A stretch of DNA of 64,000 bases from Cohaesibacter marisflavi. GTDB taxonomy: Bacteria > Pseudomonadota > Alphaproteobacteria > Rhizobiales > Cohaesibacteraceae. The notes below the pieces were generated by a model. That model saw nothing but the letters and a program-made list of their open reading frames with translations, searched no databases and was not told the origin of the DNA. The position numbers and the translations under genes were made by a program. Each line of letters begins with the position of its first letter. Positions within the stretch are counted from its first letter, which is position 1. The stretch lies in NCBI RefSeq assembly GCF_900115225.1, contig NZ_FOVR01000004.1:310001-374000 (forward strand), read 5' to 3'. Below, piece by piece: positions 36,783 to 46,992 of this stretch.

Positions 36783-38042
36783 ATGAACAAACCGCTTCAT
36801 ACGCTCCTTACCCGCATTTTCAAAACAGGACAGCTATCTGTCACATGGGCAACGGGTCAAACCATATCCTATGGCCAGAAGGATGCGCCTTCTGTGCGGG
36901 TACGTGTCAATGACACCGAGGCTGAAAAGCTGCTGGCAAAAGATCCTGCCCTCACTCTGGGAGAGATGTATATGCAAGGGCGCTTTGTCGTTGAAGAGGG
37001 AGACATATATGACTTTCTCTCTTTAGTGAGGAAAAACACCCCTGACAGCACTTTTTCACCCCTGATGCGCGCACGTCACCTGTGGCGTCTTTTGAAGGCG
37101 CAGGCAGCAACCCGCCTGCCGATCAACCTGAACCGTAAGAATGTCTCGCACCATTACGATTTGACGCCAGCCCTGTTTGATCTGTTTCTCGATGACGACT
37201 GGCAATATTCCTGCGGCTATTTCGAAAGCGAAGAGAGCACTCTGGATGAGGCCCAACTGGCCAAGAAACGGCATCTGGCGGCAAAAATGCAGCTGGAAAA
37301 GGATCATCGCGTTCTTGAGATCGGTTCAGGTTGGGGCGGTCTTGCGCTCTATCTGGCCGAAACCAGTGGCGTCGACATGACCGGCATCACGCTATCGCAC
37401 GAGCAACTGGCTGTTTCCAACCGACGCGCCGAGGAACGCAATCTGGCAGATCGCGTGCGCTTCGAGCTCAAGGACTATCGCCACCTGAAGACAAAACCGT
37501 TTGACCGCATCATATCGGTCGGCATGTTCGAGCATGTGGGCACAGGCCGCTATGACAATTTCTTTCGCAAATGCGCCCAGTTGCTTGATGACGACGGCGT
37601 CATGCTGCTCCATTCCATCGGCCGCCCCCAGGCTGGCCATAATGTGACCAATCCCTTCATTGCAAAATATATTTTCCCAGGCGGCTATATCCCCTCCCTG
37701 TCTGAGGTATTGCCAGCAATTGAAAAGGCCGGATTGCTCGTACGGGACATAGAAATTCTCAACATGCATTATGCCTATACCTGCCGGGAATGGCGCAAGC
37801 GGTTCAATGCCCGCAAACAGGAAGCCATTGCCCTGTATGACGAGACATTCTACCGCATGTGGGATTTTTATCTTGCAGGCTCTGAAATGGCCTTTGAATG
37901 GGACAACATGTTCATTTTCCAGATCCAGTTGGCCAAAAAGCAAGCCGCAAAGCCAAGCAAACGCGACTATATGGTCAAAACCGAGGAGAGGCTGAAAAAG
38001 AAAGAGGAAAGCCTGCCACCGATGGAACGGCTCAAGCTCTAG
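36783..38042 (+). CDS. cfa: Cyclopropane-fatty-acyl-phospholipid synthase
   Basis: SAM-dependent enzyme that adds a methylene bridge to unsaturated acyl chains in membrane phospholipids, typically in stationary phase or acid stress. It has 419 residues from ATG 36783 (after GAGAGA). NVSHHYDLTPALFDLFLDDDWQYSCGYF, the SAM loop VLEIGSGWGGLALYLAE, FDRIISVGMFEHVG and FIAKYIFPGGYIPSLSE are family hallmarks. The C-terminus is a charged tail (KKEESLPPMERLKL). Confidence 0.96.
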   Translation: MNKPLHTLLTRIFKTGQLSVTWATGQTISYGQKDAPSVRVRVNDTEAEKLLAKDPALTLGEMYMQGRFVVEEGDIYDFLSLVRKNTPDSTFSPLMRARHLWRLLKAQAATRLPINLNRKNVSHHYDLTPALFDLFLDDDWQYSCGYFESEESTLDEAQLAKKRHLAAKMQLEKDHRVLEIGSGWGGLALYLAETSGVDMTGITLSHEQLAVSNRRAEERNLADRVRFELKDYRHLKTKPFDRIISVGMFEHVGTGRYDNFFRKCAQLLDDDGVMLLHSIGRPQAGHNVTNPFIAKYIFPGGYIPSLSEVLPAIEKAGLLVRDIEILNMHYAYTCREWRKRFNARKQEAIALYDETFYRMWDFYLAGSEMAFEWDNMFIFQIQLAKKQAAKPSKRDYMVKTEERLKKKEESLPPMERLKL

Positions 38043-38264
38043 CCCTGCAGTTGAGGGGCCCTTGCACAGCTCAAGACGACAACGCACAGCAAAGCGGATA
38101 AACAGAGGTCAAAATGAGGAGAATTCCGTCTAATTCAGGCCGAATGCTCTGCCTCTCTCTTTACCTTGGCTCCGCTTTCGGTCACTAATTAGGTCTCGCA
38201 TTTAAGACCGCCTTTCTGAAATCTCCCAGAAAGCAAGCAAAAGCCCCGCCGGAAAGCTGCCCCA

Positions 38265-39206
38265 ATGTATGTGATCGTCGAAGCCATCATTCCAACATTT
38301 TTTCTTGTTGGCCTCGGGCTCTATATTCGCCGAAGCGGCCTTGTGCCCGAAGATCAATGGGGTGGTCTGGAGACGATCGCCTATTGGCTTTTCTTCCCGG
38401 CCCTCATCTTCAATTCGCTTTTCAAGGCAGATTTGCAGAATGTGCCGCTGGGCGACATGACCTTTGTGCTGGTCTCGGCCATTATACTCATGGCAGCGGT
38501 AATGCTGGCCCTCTACCCGGTTTTCCGCTCGCTCTTTTCCATCGACAATCCCTCCTATACCTCGGTCTATCAAGGGGTATTGCGCTGGAATGGTTTCATG
38601 GCATTGGCAATCGTGCAAAAAGCCTTTGGCAATGATGCTATGGCGCTGGTGGCGGTTTCCATGGCCTCGATGATTCCCGTCATCAATATCATTATTGTCG
38701 GCATCATGGCTGTATTCGGCGCGAACGGGCGCCCCAGCTTTGGCAATGTTCTGCTCAATATCATCAAGAATCCCTTCATTATCGCATCTTTGTTAGGCCT
38801 CGCAGTCAATCTTTCCGGCATTCCAATCTGGGATCCGATTGCCTCGACCGTCGAGATCACCGGACGTGCTGGTCTCGCCTGCGCGCTGCTGATGGTTGGG
38901 GCGGGCATCAAGCTCAAACATGCGTTACCGCCCGTACGGGATGTCTGGTTTGCCTGCATCTTGCGCCTTGTCGGCATGCCTGCCATGGCGATTGGCTTTG
39001 CCATGCTGTTTGGCCTTACGGGCCAGCCGTTGGAAGTCGTCATTATCAGCACAGCCGTTCCCACCGCCATGAACAGTTATGTGCTCGCCAAGAAGATGGG
39101 CGGCAATGCGCCCCTCATCGCTGCCATTGTAACCTGGCAAACACCCCTGTCTGCGCTGGCCATTCCCCTTTGGCTGGCTCTGGTGCGTTCATTGAACCTC
39201 AGCTAA
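38265..39206 (+). CDS. AEC (auxin efflux carrier) family transporter
   Basis: A 313-residue membrane protein with about ten helices and the family's inverted-repeat layout: IIPTFFLVGLGLYIRRSG at the start, and PTAMNSYVLAKKMGGNAPLIAAIVTWQTPLSALAIPLW in the second half, with the broken-helix proline. Bacterial members export or import carboxylates such as malonate or malate. The substrate is unknown; the gene is monocistronic between cfa and pyrB. Confidence 0.9.
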   Translation: MYVIVEAIIPTFFLVGLGLYIRRSGLVPEDQWGGLETIAYWLFFPALIFNSLFKADLQNVPLGDMTFVLVSAIILMAAVMLALYPVFRSLFSIDNPSYTSVYQGVLRWNGFMALAIVQKAFGNDAMALVAVSMASMIPVINIIIVGIMAVFGANGRPSFGNVLLNIIKNPFIIASLLGLAVNLSGIPIWDPIASTVEITGRAGLACALLMVGAGIKLKHALPPVRDVWFACILRLVGMPAMAIGFAMLFGLTGQPLEVVIISTAVPTAMNSYVLAKKMGGNAPLIAAIVTWQTPLSALAIPLWLALVRSLNLS

Positions 39207-39331
39207 GGCAGCATTGGAAAAGATGACTGAAAAGTCATCAAGATATATACAGAGTGCGAACACCCACTTGCGGAGACTCTCTTTTCCACCTATAGCTTTA
39301 CTTCTAGCGAAAACCCAAAAACGCTAGGATA

Positions 39332-40285
39332 ATGATCGTGGCATTTGCGCACCACCATCTGCTCGGCATTGCCGGGCTGACCCCCCCAGAAATCACAGCT
39401 CTTCTCGACCTTGCAGAAGAAGCCGTAGATGTTTCCCGTCAGGTTGAAAAGAAAAAGGTAGCCCTTAAGGGTCGAACCCAGATCAACCTGTTTTTCGAGG
39501 CCTCCACCCGCACGCAAAGCTCCTTCGAGCTTGCAGGCAAGCGCCTTGGCGCGGACGTGATGAATATGTCCGTGAAGAACTCATCCGTGTCGAAAGGTGA
39601 AACCCTGCTTGACACGGCCACCACCCTCAACGCCATGCATCCGGATATTCTGGTTGTTCGCCACAATGCCGCTGGCGCGCCGCAGCTGCTCGCCCGCAAG
39701 GTTGGCTGTTCGGTGATCAACGCAGGCGATGGCGCGCATGAACACCCCACGCAGGCCCTGCTTGATGCACTGACCATCCGGCGGCACAAGGGCACGCTGG
39801 AAGGACTGGTTGTCGCCATTTGCGGCGATATCATGCATTCCCGCGTCGCTCGCTCCAACATCCTGTTGCTGACGGCCATGGGCGCCGAAGTGCGCCTCGT
39901 GGCGCCCTCCACGCTGCTGCCTGATAGCGTAGAGGCAATGGGCGTCAAATGCTTCCGCGACATGCGCAAAGGGCTTGATGGCGCCGATGTGGTAATGATG
40001 CTGCGGCTGCAGCTTGAGCGCATGAACGGGGCCTTCGTTCCGTCCATACGCGAATATTTCCACTTCTACGGCCTTGATGAAGAAAAACTCGGCTATGCCC
40101 GCGAAGATGCCATTGTCATGCATCCGGGGCCAATGAACCGGGGCATCGAGATCGACAGCTCGGTTGCCGATTCCGGTCGCTCGGTCATTCACGAGCAGGT
40201 GGAAATGGGCGTGGCTGTGCGCATGGCGATCATTGAATTGCTGGCCAAGAACAGTCTCGACATTCAGCCTGCGGAATTGGACTAA
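39332..40285 (+). CDS. pyrB: Aspartate carbamoyltransferase catalytic subunit
   Basis: Forms carbamoyl aspartate from carbamoyl phosphate and aspartate in pyrimidine synthesis. The 317 residues show the carbamoyl-phosphate site [19 protein letters not shown], then [10 protein letters not shown], the conserved [12 protein letters not shown] and [10 protein letters not shown]. It is followed after 13 bases by a dihydroorotase homologue with a degraded metal site. In Pseudomonas such a pair forms a complex in which the inactive partner is needed for carbamoyltransferase assembly; the same is likely here. Confidence 0.98.
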   Translation: MIVAFAHHHLLGIAGLTPPEITALLDLAEEAVDVSRQVEKKKVALKGRTQINLFFEASTRTQSSFELAGKRLGADVMNMSVKNSSVSKGETLLDTATTLNAMHPDILVVRHNAAGAPQLLARKVGCSVINAGDGAHEHPTQALLDALTIRRHKGTLEGLVVAICGDIMHSRVARSNILLLTAMGAEVRLVAPSTLLPDSVEAMGVKCFRDMRKGLDGADVVMMLRLQLERMNGAFVPSIREYFHFYGLDEEKLGYAREDAIVMHPGPMNRGIEIDSSVADSGRSVIHEQVEMGVAVRMAIIELLAKNSLDIQPAELD

Positions 40286-40298
40286 GAGGGAGATGATC

Positions 40299-41606
40299 AT
40301 GCCAGAAAGACAACAAGCAGCCTTCGCCCTCACCAATGTTAAATTGCTCGACCCTTCAACGGGGCTCGATGAGTCGGGCGCAATCCTGATCGAGGATGGT
40401 AAAGTTAAAGCCATCGGCGCCAATGTCGCCAGCCAGCTGCCATCCGACATTCTGCGTGTAGATGGCGCAGGCAAGATTGCAGCCCCCGGCCTCGTGGACA
40501 TGCATGTCACCACAGGGGAACCGGGCGCAGAACATCGCGAAACCCTCAAGAGCGCCAGCCGTGCCGCAGCCGCTGGTGGGGTCACCTCCATCGCCTGCAT
40601 GCCGGACACGGACCCTGTGATCGATGACATCGCCCTTGTCGATTTCATCAAGCGGCGCGCGCGCGACACAGCCAAGGTTCATGTCCACCCCTATGCTGCC
40701 ATGACGCGCGGTCTGGGCGGCAAGGAAATGACCGAAATCGGCCTCATGCTCGAAGCTGGCGCCGTGGCTCTTTCCAATGGCCGCAAGGCCGTCACCAACG
40801 CCCAGATCATGCGCCGCGTGATGACCTATGCGCGCGACTTCGATGCCCTCATCGTGCATCATCCCGAAGATCCGGATCTGGTCGGCAATGGCGTCATGAA
40901 TCTTGGCGAAACATCAACCCGTCTTGGTCTTGCTGGCATTCCGGCAGAAGCGGAAACCATCATGGTCGCCCGCGACGTGCGCCTAGCCCAGCTCACGGGC
41001 TGCCGTTACCACGCCAGCCAGATTTCCTGCGCTGAAAGCCTCGACATCATCCGTCGGGCCAAAGACAAGGGCTATGATGTCACCTGCGGTGTCTCGATCA
41101 ACCATCTCACGCTGAATGAGAATGACATCGGCCTGTACCGCACCTTCTACAAGATGTCGCCACCGCTCAGAAGCGAAGAAGAACGCCTCGCCATGATTGA
41201 GGGGGTTGCCGATGGCACCATCGATGTCATCGTCTCTGCCCATGATCCGCAGGACGTGGACACCAAACGCCATCCATTTGCCGAATGTGCGGATGGAGCT
41301 GTCGGACTGGAAACCATGTTGCCAGCCGCCATGCGCATGGTCCATAGCGGCCAGCTCTCCATGATGCAGGCCTTCAAGGCCCTTTCCACGACACCGGCAA
41401 AACTGCTCGGCCTTTCCGCTGGCAGCCTGAAACCGGGGTCTCCGGCAGACATCATCATCTTCGATCCCGAGCAACCATGGGTCATGCATCGGGACATGTT
41501 GCAGTCGCGTTCCAAGAACACCGCCTTCCACAAGGCGCAGCTTTCGGGCAAAGTTCTGCAAACTTACGTTGAAGGACAGCTGGTTCACCATTACGATCCT
41601 AGCTGA
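40299..41606 (+). CDS. Dihydroorotase-like protein, probably non-catalytic partner of PyrB
   Basis: A 435-residue amidohydrolase-superfamily protein of the dihydroorotase group. The metal-binding HxH at the end of strand 1, normally DMHVHLREPG, reads DMHVTTGEPG, so the second His and the substrate-binding Arg are missing. Downstream family segments remain (YHASQIS, SINHLTLNEND, SAHDPQDVDTKR). This matches the PyrC' (PyrX) type, where a pseudo-dihydroorotase supports aspartate carbamoyltransferase. A true pyrC should be elsewhere in the genome. The second of two close ATG codons is chosen, 6 bases after AGAGGGAG. Confidence 0.88.
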   Translation: MPERQQAAFALTNVKLLDPSTGLDESGAILIEDGKVKAIGANVASQLPSDILRVDGAGKIAAPGLVDMHVTTGEPGAEHRETLKSASRAAAAGGVTSIACMPDTDPVIDDIALVDFIKRRARDTAKVHVHPYAAMTRGLGGKEMTEIGLMLEAGAVALSNGRKAVTNAQIMRRVMTYARDFDALIVHHPEDPDLVGNGVMNLGETSTRLGLAGIPAEAETIMVARDVRLAQLTGCRYHASQISCAESLDIIRRAKDKGYDVTCGVSINHLTLNENDIGLYRTFYKMSPPLRSEEERLAMIEGVADGTIDVIVSAHDPQDVDTKRHPFAECADGAVGLETMLPAAMRMVHSGQLSMMQAFKALSTTPAKLLGLSAGSLKPGSPADIIIFDPEQPWVMHRDMLQSRSKNTAFHKAQLSGKVLQTYVEGQLVHHYDPS

Positions 41607-41719
41607 ACAGTCTCGCAAGAGAATCGGTCGGGTGGTCAGGCAACATGTCTGGCTACCCGCCCCCATAGTCAGGCGCCTGCCCTTGATGGCCCCTGCATGA
41701 AGACAAGGGATCACAGCCC

Positions 41720-42412
41720 ATGATCGACCCTATCAGCTGGAGCCACACCCTGCCCCAACTCATTATCGCCGTTCTCTTCGGCTATATCCTTGGTTCGACC
41801 CCCTTCGGCCTATTGCTCACCAAGATGGCCGGCATGGGAGACGTACGCAAAATCGGCTCGGGCAATATTGGCGCAACCAATGTCTTACGCACCGGCAACA
41901 AGAAGCTGGCAGCCCTGACCCTGCTTGGTGATCTGCTCAAGGGCACTCTATCCGTTATCATTGCGCGGGAATGCGCCATTGTCTTTTCGCCGGACCATGT
42001 ACTCCTGATTTCCTGTCTGGCAGGTGCCGGAGCTTTTCTGGGCCATATCTTTCCTTTCTGGCTCAAATTTCGTGGCGGCAAGGGCGTTGCCACCTATCTG
42101 GGCGTGCTTTTGGCTCTTTCGCCTCCGGCTTTCCTAACATTTGGGTTCATCTGGCTATCGTCTGCCTATTTCAGCCGTTATTCCTCTCTGTCCGCACTCA
42201 TTGCCAGTGCTTTGATGCCCTTTGTGCTTTTCGGCTTCGGACGGATTGGTTTGGCTGAACTGTTCGCCATTCTCACGGTCGTGCTCTGGATCAAGCACAA
42301 AGAGAATATCAAGCGCCTGCTGGATGGCACAGAAGGCAAGATCGGCGGCAAAAAGGAAGTGCCCTCAGAAAGCACCAGCGATGAAGCCTCATCAGAAGGT
42401 TCAGACAAATGA
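41720..42412 (+). CDS. plsY: Glycerol-3-phosphate acyltransferase PlsY
   Basis: Membrane enzyme that acylates glycerol 3-phosphate with acyl-phosphate, the first step of phospholipid synthesis with PlsX. Of its 230 residues the N-terminal 200 contain five hydrophobic segments with the three PlsY motifs: [27 protein letters not shown] and [12 protein letters not shown]. The C-terminal 30 residues are charged and Ser/Glu-rich. Its TGA overlaps the ATG of dprA by 4 bases, so the two are translationally coupled. Confidence 0.97.
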   Translation: MIDPISWSHTLPQLIIAVLFGYILGSTPFGLLLTKMAGMGDVRKIGSGNIGATNVLRTGNKKLAALTLLGDLLKGTLSVIIARECAIVFSPDHVLLISCLAGAGAFLGHIFPFWLKFRGGKGVATYLGVLLALSPPAFLTFGFIWLSSAYFSRYSSLSALIASALMPFVLFGFGRIGLAELFAILTVVLWIKHKENIKRLLDGTEGKIGGKKEVPSESTSDEASSEGSDK

Positions 42413-43638
42413 CAAGTGATGTGCCATCCCCAAATATAGAAGATACCCCGGTGATGGCACACACAAATGAAATGGCTCTCTCAGAACCCGGCAGCGACGG
42501 CTATATCAGCCATCATCCTTTTCGCCTTACAGAGAGGCAGCGGTTCCACTGGTTGCGTCTCATTCGCTGCGAAAATGTTGGCCCGGCAACATTCCGCGAT
42601 CTGATCAATCATTTCGGCAGCGCCGAGAAAGCCCTCGATGCACTGCCTGCTCTCTCTCGCAAGGGCGGAGCCCGACGCGCCTTTCACATGGCATCCGAAG
42701 CTGAGGTAGAGGCTGAATGGACGGCCCTTCATCGCGCAGGTGCCCGCCTTGTGGCAACCGGAGAGCCGGATTATCCGCAAGCCCTCAACCATATTCCTGC
42801 GCCTCCCCCTTTGCTGACAGTCATGGGCGGACCAGAGCTGGCGAGCAAAACGGCAGTCGCGATCGTCGGCTCGCGCAATTGTTCGGCCAGCGGGGCAAAG
42901 CTTACAGAAATGATCGCCCGCGACTTGGGCCAGAAAGGCGTCGTGGTCGTTTCCGGGTTGGCGCGTGGCGTTGATACACACGCTCATAAAGCCTCTCTGG
43001 CGCTTGGCACCATTGCCGTCGTCGCCGGAGGGCTCAATCAGCTTTATCCGAGACAGAATGTCGACCTGGCCAAAAGCATTGCGCAACAGGGCATGTTGAT
43101 CTCGGAAACGCCTTGGAATGCACCGGCCCGATCTCAGGATTTCCCGCGCCGAAATCGCATCATCTCGGGCATCGCCATGGGGACACTGGTGGTGGAAGCA
43201 GCCAAACGATCCGGTTCACTCATCACCGCCCGCTACGCACTGGAACAGGGCCGCGAAGTTTTCGCCATTCCTGGCTCTCCGCTAGACCCACGCGCCAGCG
43301 GCACCAACCACCTGATCCAACAGGGGGCGACGCTGGTTTGCGAAGCGCAGGACATTCTGGACGCCCTCGCAACGCAGCAAAATTACACGCCCGCACAGCA
43401 AAGCCTGCCATTGATGGAAAAGGAGAGTGAAGGAGCCCCGGAAGGAAGGAACGCAGAGCCTGATGAATCCGACAAGATCCGGTTCATCCGCAGCTTGAGT
43501 CTCGCGCCGATAGCTATTGATGATCTGATCCGCCAATCCGACCTGACGCTGGGTCAGGTTCAATTATTGTTGCTGGAGCTGGATCTCGCAGGGCGGCTTG
43601 AGCGCCACGGCAACCAGACAGTCTCGATAAAGGCCTGA
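42409..43638 (+). CDS. dprA: DNA-processing protein DprA
   Basis: Binds single-stranded DNA entering during natural transformation and loads RecA. The 409 residues include an N-terminal helical region, the Rossmann-like domain ([45 protein letters not shown]-type signature) and a C-terminal winged helix ([31 protein letters not shown]). The start overlaps plsY. No other competence gene is in the window. Confidence 0.96.
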   Translation: MTSDVPSPNIEDTPVMAHTNEMALSEPGSDGYISHHPFRLTERQRFHWLRLIRCENVGPATFRDLINHFGSAEKALDALPALSRKGGARRAFHMASEAEVEAEWTALHRAGARLVATGEPDYPQALNHIPAPPPLLTVMGGPELASKTAVAIVGSRNCSASGAKLTEMIARDLGQKGVVVVSGLARGVDTHAHKASLALGTIAVVAGGLNQLYPRQNVDLAKSIAQQGMLISETPWNAPARSQDFPRRNRIISGIAMGTLVVEAAKRSGSLITARYALEQGREVFAIPGSPLDPRASGTNHLIQQGATLVCEAQDILDALATQQNYTPAQQSLPLMEKESEGAPEGRNAEPDESDKIRFIRSLSLAPIAIDDLIRQSDLTLGQVQLLLLELDLAGRLERHGNQTVSIKA

Positions 43639-43699
43639 TGCGCAGTCGTCAGGATGGAACCGTTGAAGCGCATTTTTGGGAAAAGGAAGCGGGATAACA

Positions 43700-43891
43700 T
43701 CAAAGTGACTTGGCGGGCCGGATCTGTTTGGATACTTCCATGGCTTCTATCTGTGCCATCTCAAGCAGATAGACCAGCATCGCCAACTCGTCACGCCGGG
43801 CGAGCCGGGTCAGGTCTTGCAGATGCGCATATATATAGTCAGCTGTCTTGACAGGCGATCCACTTTCCAGCAATTGAGCGTCTTCTCTCAC
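43700..43891 (-). CDS. Small conserved-looking hypothetical protein
   Basis: A 63-residue, mostly helical acidic protein (REDAQLLESGSPVKTADYIY then AHLQDLTRLARRDELAMLVY and LLEMAQIEAME). I chose the GTG at 43891 because GGAGAG lies 4 bases before it; an upstream TTG at 43918 would add nine residues. It converges with dprA and is divergent from topA. I believe similar small proteins occur in other Hyphomicrobiales but know no function. Confidence 0.65.
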   Translation of the reverse strand: MREDAQLLESGSPVKTADYIYAHLQDLTRLARRDELAMLVYLLEMAQIEAMEVSKQIRPAKSL

Positions 43892-44202
43892 TTGGCTCTC
43901 CACATTGGTTATTTGCAATTATATTGCGGCAAAAAGATTACTCGTTTTGCCGATCATACAACCAACATATTTGATTGTATACAACCACACCATATACCAA
44001 TGGTTGTATTTTCACAATATGCTTGCATGTGAGCAAGAGAAATTATATCCGCTTTAGACAGCCGCCGCACTTGACGGGAAAGGTCGAAGCAGTCATGTGA
44101 CTAGCATTGACAATAGAAGAATCAGAACCAAATGCTAGCTACCGGCTCCATCTTGCCAGTCGCTTGATGGACCAAAACGCTAATGGACAGTACGGATTTC
44201 AA
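43892..44202. promoter_or_regulatory. Divergent region before topA with three ATACAACCA motifs
   Basis: ATACAACCA occurs at 43956-43964 and 43979-43987, and inverted as TGGTTGTAT at 44001-44009. The second and third form a perfect 9-base inverted repeat with a 13-base centre, overlapping GTATAC. The cluster lies 65-118 bases upstream of the small gene's start and about 195-245 bases before topA, so it could serve either promoter. The regulator is unknown. Confidence 0.45.
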
Positions 44203-46875
44203 ATGGACGTCGTAATCGTAGAATCGCCAGCCAAAGCCAAAACGATCAATAAGTATTTAGGCAAGAACTACAAGGTCTTGGCTTCTTACGGGCATGTTCG
44301 CGACCTCCCCTCCAAAGACGGCTCCGTGCTGCCGGACGACGATTTTTCCATGACGTGGGAAGCGGATGCGAAATCGAAGAAACGCCTCTCCGAAATTGCC
44401 GAAGCAGTGAAGAATTCCGACCGCCTCATTCTCGCAACTGACCCTGATAGAGAGGGTGAAGCGATCTCGTGGCATGTGTTGGAGGTGTTGAAAAAGCGTC
44501 GCGGCGTGTTGAAGGATCAGCCGGTCCAGCGTGTTGTTTTTAACGCCATTACAAAAGAATCCATTCTCTATGCCATGGATCATCCGCGTGATATCGATAC
44601 GCCTCTGGTTGACGCCTATCTGGCGCGCCGGGCGCTTGACTATCTGGTAGGCTTCACCCTGTCTCCGGTGCTTTGGCGCAAATTGCCTGGTGCCCGTTCT
44701 GCGGGCCGCGTACAATCCGTTGCCCTGCGCCTTGTCTGCCAGCGCGAAGAAGAAATCGAAGCCTTCATCCCGCAGGAATACTGGTCGATCCTGGCTGATC
44801 TGCAAACCGGTGCCGGTGCCGATTTCCAGGCGCGCATCACGGCAGTTGATGGCGAGAAGAAAACCCGCCTCGATATCAAGACCGAAGCTGAAGCCGCTGA
44901 TATCAAGCAGTTGGTCGAGCAGGCCAGCCTCAAGGTTCGCTCGGTTGAGGCCAAACCGGTGCGCCGCAATCCGTTCGCGCCTTTCACGACATCGACCCTG
45001 CAGCAGGAAGCCTCGCGCAAACTTGGGTTTGCCGCTGCCCGCACCATGCAGATTGCTCAGCGCCTTTATGAAGGCGTTTCACTTGGCGGGGAAACGACCG
45101 GCCTCATTACCTATATGCGTACTGACGGTGTCGAAATCGCGCCAGAAGCAATCACGCCGATCCGTGGCATGATCGAGCGGGAATATGGCAAGAGCTATCT
45201 GCCCGAAAAGCCACGCCACTATACGGTGAAAGCCAAGAACGCGCAGGAGGCCCACGAGGCCATCCGCCCGACCGACATCACCCGCCATCCAAAAGAAATG
45301 GCGCCGTATCTCGATGAAGAACAGCTCAAGCTTTACACGCTGATCTGGCGCCGCACACTGGCCAGCCAGATGGAGTCCGCCCGTCTTGAACGCACCACTG
45401 TCGACATCACCGCAACCAATGGCTCCCGCAACGCCGAGCTGCGCGCCACCGGTCAGGTGGTCCGCTTTGATGGTTTCCTGACCCTCTATACCGAATCCAA
45501 AGATGACGACGACGATGATGATGGCAACCGCCTGCCGCCGATGAGCGAAGGGGAAGCCGTCAAGCAAAAAGCGGTCAATGCCAGCCAGCATCACACAGAG
45601 CCTCCCCCGCGCTACACCGAGGCCACCCTCATCAAGCGCATGGAAGAATTGGGCATCGGTCGTCCGTCTACCTACACCGCGACCCTTTCCGTTCTGCGCG
45701 ATCGTGGCTATGTGGTGCTCGACAAGAAGCGCCTGATCCCTGAATCCAAGGGCCGCCTGGTCACCGGCTTCCTTTCGAACTTCTTCGAGCGCTACGTGCA
45801 GTATGACTTCACGGCCGATCTGGAAGAAAAGCTCGACCGGATCTCCGCTGGCGAGTTGGAATGGAAGGATGTACTGCGCGACTTCTGGAAGGAATTCTCC
45901 TCCCATGTCGATGGCACCAAGGAGCTGCGCGTCAGTCAGGTTCTGGACACACTCAACGAAGTGCTGGCCTCCTATGCCTTCCCGCCGCGCGAAGATGGCA
46001 AGGACCCTCGCGCCTGCCCATCCTGCGACGATGGCCGCCTCAGCCTGAAGACCAGCCGCTATGGCGCCTTTGTCGGCTGCTCCAACTATCCTGAATGTGG
46101 CTATACCCGCCAGCTGTCAGCCGATGGAGATGGCGACGCCCAGCAAGTGGGCGAAAATGGCACCAAGATGCTCGGCTCCGACCCGGAAACGGGACAGGAT
46201 GTAACGCTGCGCTCCGGCCGCTTTGGCCCCTATGTCCAGTTGGGCGAAGAGAAAAAGCCGCCGCGCTCTTCCATTCCGAAGGGCTGGGATATCGAGACAA
46301 TCGATCTGGAAAAGGCCCTCAAACTTCTCTCTCTGCCACGTGAGGTGGGCGAGCATCCTGAAGATGGCAAGATGATCACCGCGGGCCTTGGCCGTTATGG
46401 TCCGTTCGTGCTGCATGATGGCACCTACGCCAACCTGCCAAGCGTGGAAGACATCTTCTCTGTCGGCCTCAACCATGCGGTAAGCCTGCTGGCTGAGAAG
46501 CGCGCCAATGGCGGCCGTCGCCGCACGGCACAGTCACTTAAGGAACTGGGCGAACATCCAGATGCAGGTGGCGCCATCACCGTCAAATCCGGTCGCTACG
46601 GCCCTTACGTCAACCATGGCAAAATCAATGCGACCCTGCCAAAAGACATGAAGCCTGAAGATGTGACCCTTGAGCAGGCGCTCGAGCTGATTGCCGCCAA
46701 GGCAGGAAAGAGCCCTGCCAAGAAAACGGCAGCGAAAAAGACCACCGCCAAGAAAACGACGGCCAAGAAAACAACGACGAAAAAGGCTGCTACCAAAAAG
46801 ACGACAGCCAAAAAGTCGACCGCGAAAAAGAAAACAGAAGCCGAAGACAAGGCAGAAGCTGTCGATGAAGAATAA
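44203..46875 (+). CDS. topA: DNA topoisomerase I
   Basis: Type IA topoisomerase that relaxes negative supercoils. From ATG 44203, the usual family start MDVVIVESPAKAKTINKYLG, it has 890 residues. TOPRIM motifs (DPDREGEAISWH), the catalytic Tyr in GLITYMRTDG and a single C4 zinc ribbon (CPSCDDGRLS...GCSNYPECGY) are followed by topo C-repeats (GRYGPFV, GRYGPYV). The last 50 residues are a low-complexity basic tail built of KKTTA-like repeats ending in an acidic stretch. A longer reading frame upstream (from 44107) lacks family similarity. Confidence 0.98.
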   Translation: MDVVIVESPAKAKTINKYLGKNYKVLASYGHVRDLPSKDGSVLPDDDFSMTWEADAKSKKRLSEIAEAVKNSDRLILATDPDREGEAISWHVLEVLKKRRGVLKDQPVQRVVFNAITKESILYAMDHPRDIDTPLVDAYLARRALDYLVGFTLSPVLWRKLPGARSAGRVQSVALRLVCQREEEIEAFIPQEYWSILADLQTGAGADFQARITAVDGEKKTRLDIKTEAEAADIKQLVEQASLKVRSVEAKPVRRNPFAPFTTSTLQQEASRKLGFAAARTMQIAQRLYEGVSLGGETTGLITYMRTDGVEIAPEAITPIRGMIEREYGKSYLPEKPRHYTVKAKNAQEAHEAIRPTDITRHPKEMAPYLDEEQLKLYTLIWRRTLASQMESARLERTTVDITATNGSRNAELRATGQVVRFDGFLTLYTESKDDDDDDDGNRLPPMSEGEAVKQKAVNASQHHTEPPPRYTEATLIKRMEELGIGRPSTYTATLSVLRDRGYVVLDKKRLIPESKGRLVTGFLSNFFERYVQYDFTADLEEKLDRISAGELEWKDVLRDFWKEFSSHVDGTKELRVSQVLDTLNEVLASYAFPPREDGKDPRACPSCDDGRLSLKTSRYGAFVGCSNYPECGYTRQLSADGDGDAQQVGENGTKMLGSDPETGQDVTLRSGRFGPYVQLGEEKKPPRSSIPKGWDIETIDLEKALKLLSLPREVGEHPEDGKMITAGLGRYGPFVLHDGTYANLPSVEDIFSVGLNHAVSLLAEKRANGGRRRTAQSLKELGEHPDAGGAITVKSGRYGPYVNHGKINATLPKDMKPEDVTLEQALELIAAKAGKSPAKKTAAKKTTAKKTTAKKTTTKKAATKKTTAKKSTAKKKTEAEDKAEAVDEE

Positions 46876-46992
46876 GGACAGCTGACCATTCGGCCAAACC
46901 GTGCCTATACTGCTCGTAGACATTCGCATGCACGTTCCATCGCGCATCGCGAACGCACGACCATATCGCCCATGATGAGAAGGACCGCCTAA

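Noticed and set aside
46710-46860. Short tandem DNA repeat at the end of topA as a separate repeat element
   Set aside because: The repetition follows codon by codon from the Lys/Thr/Ala tail of the protein and is imperfect at DNA level.
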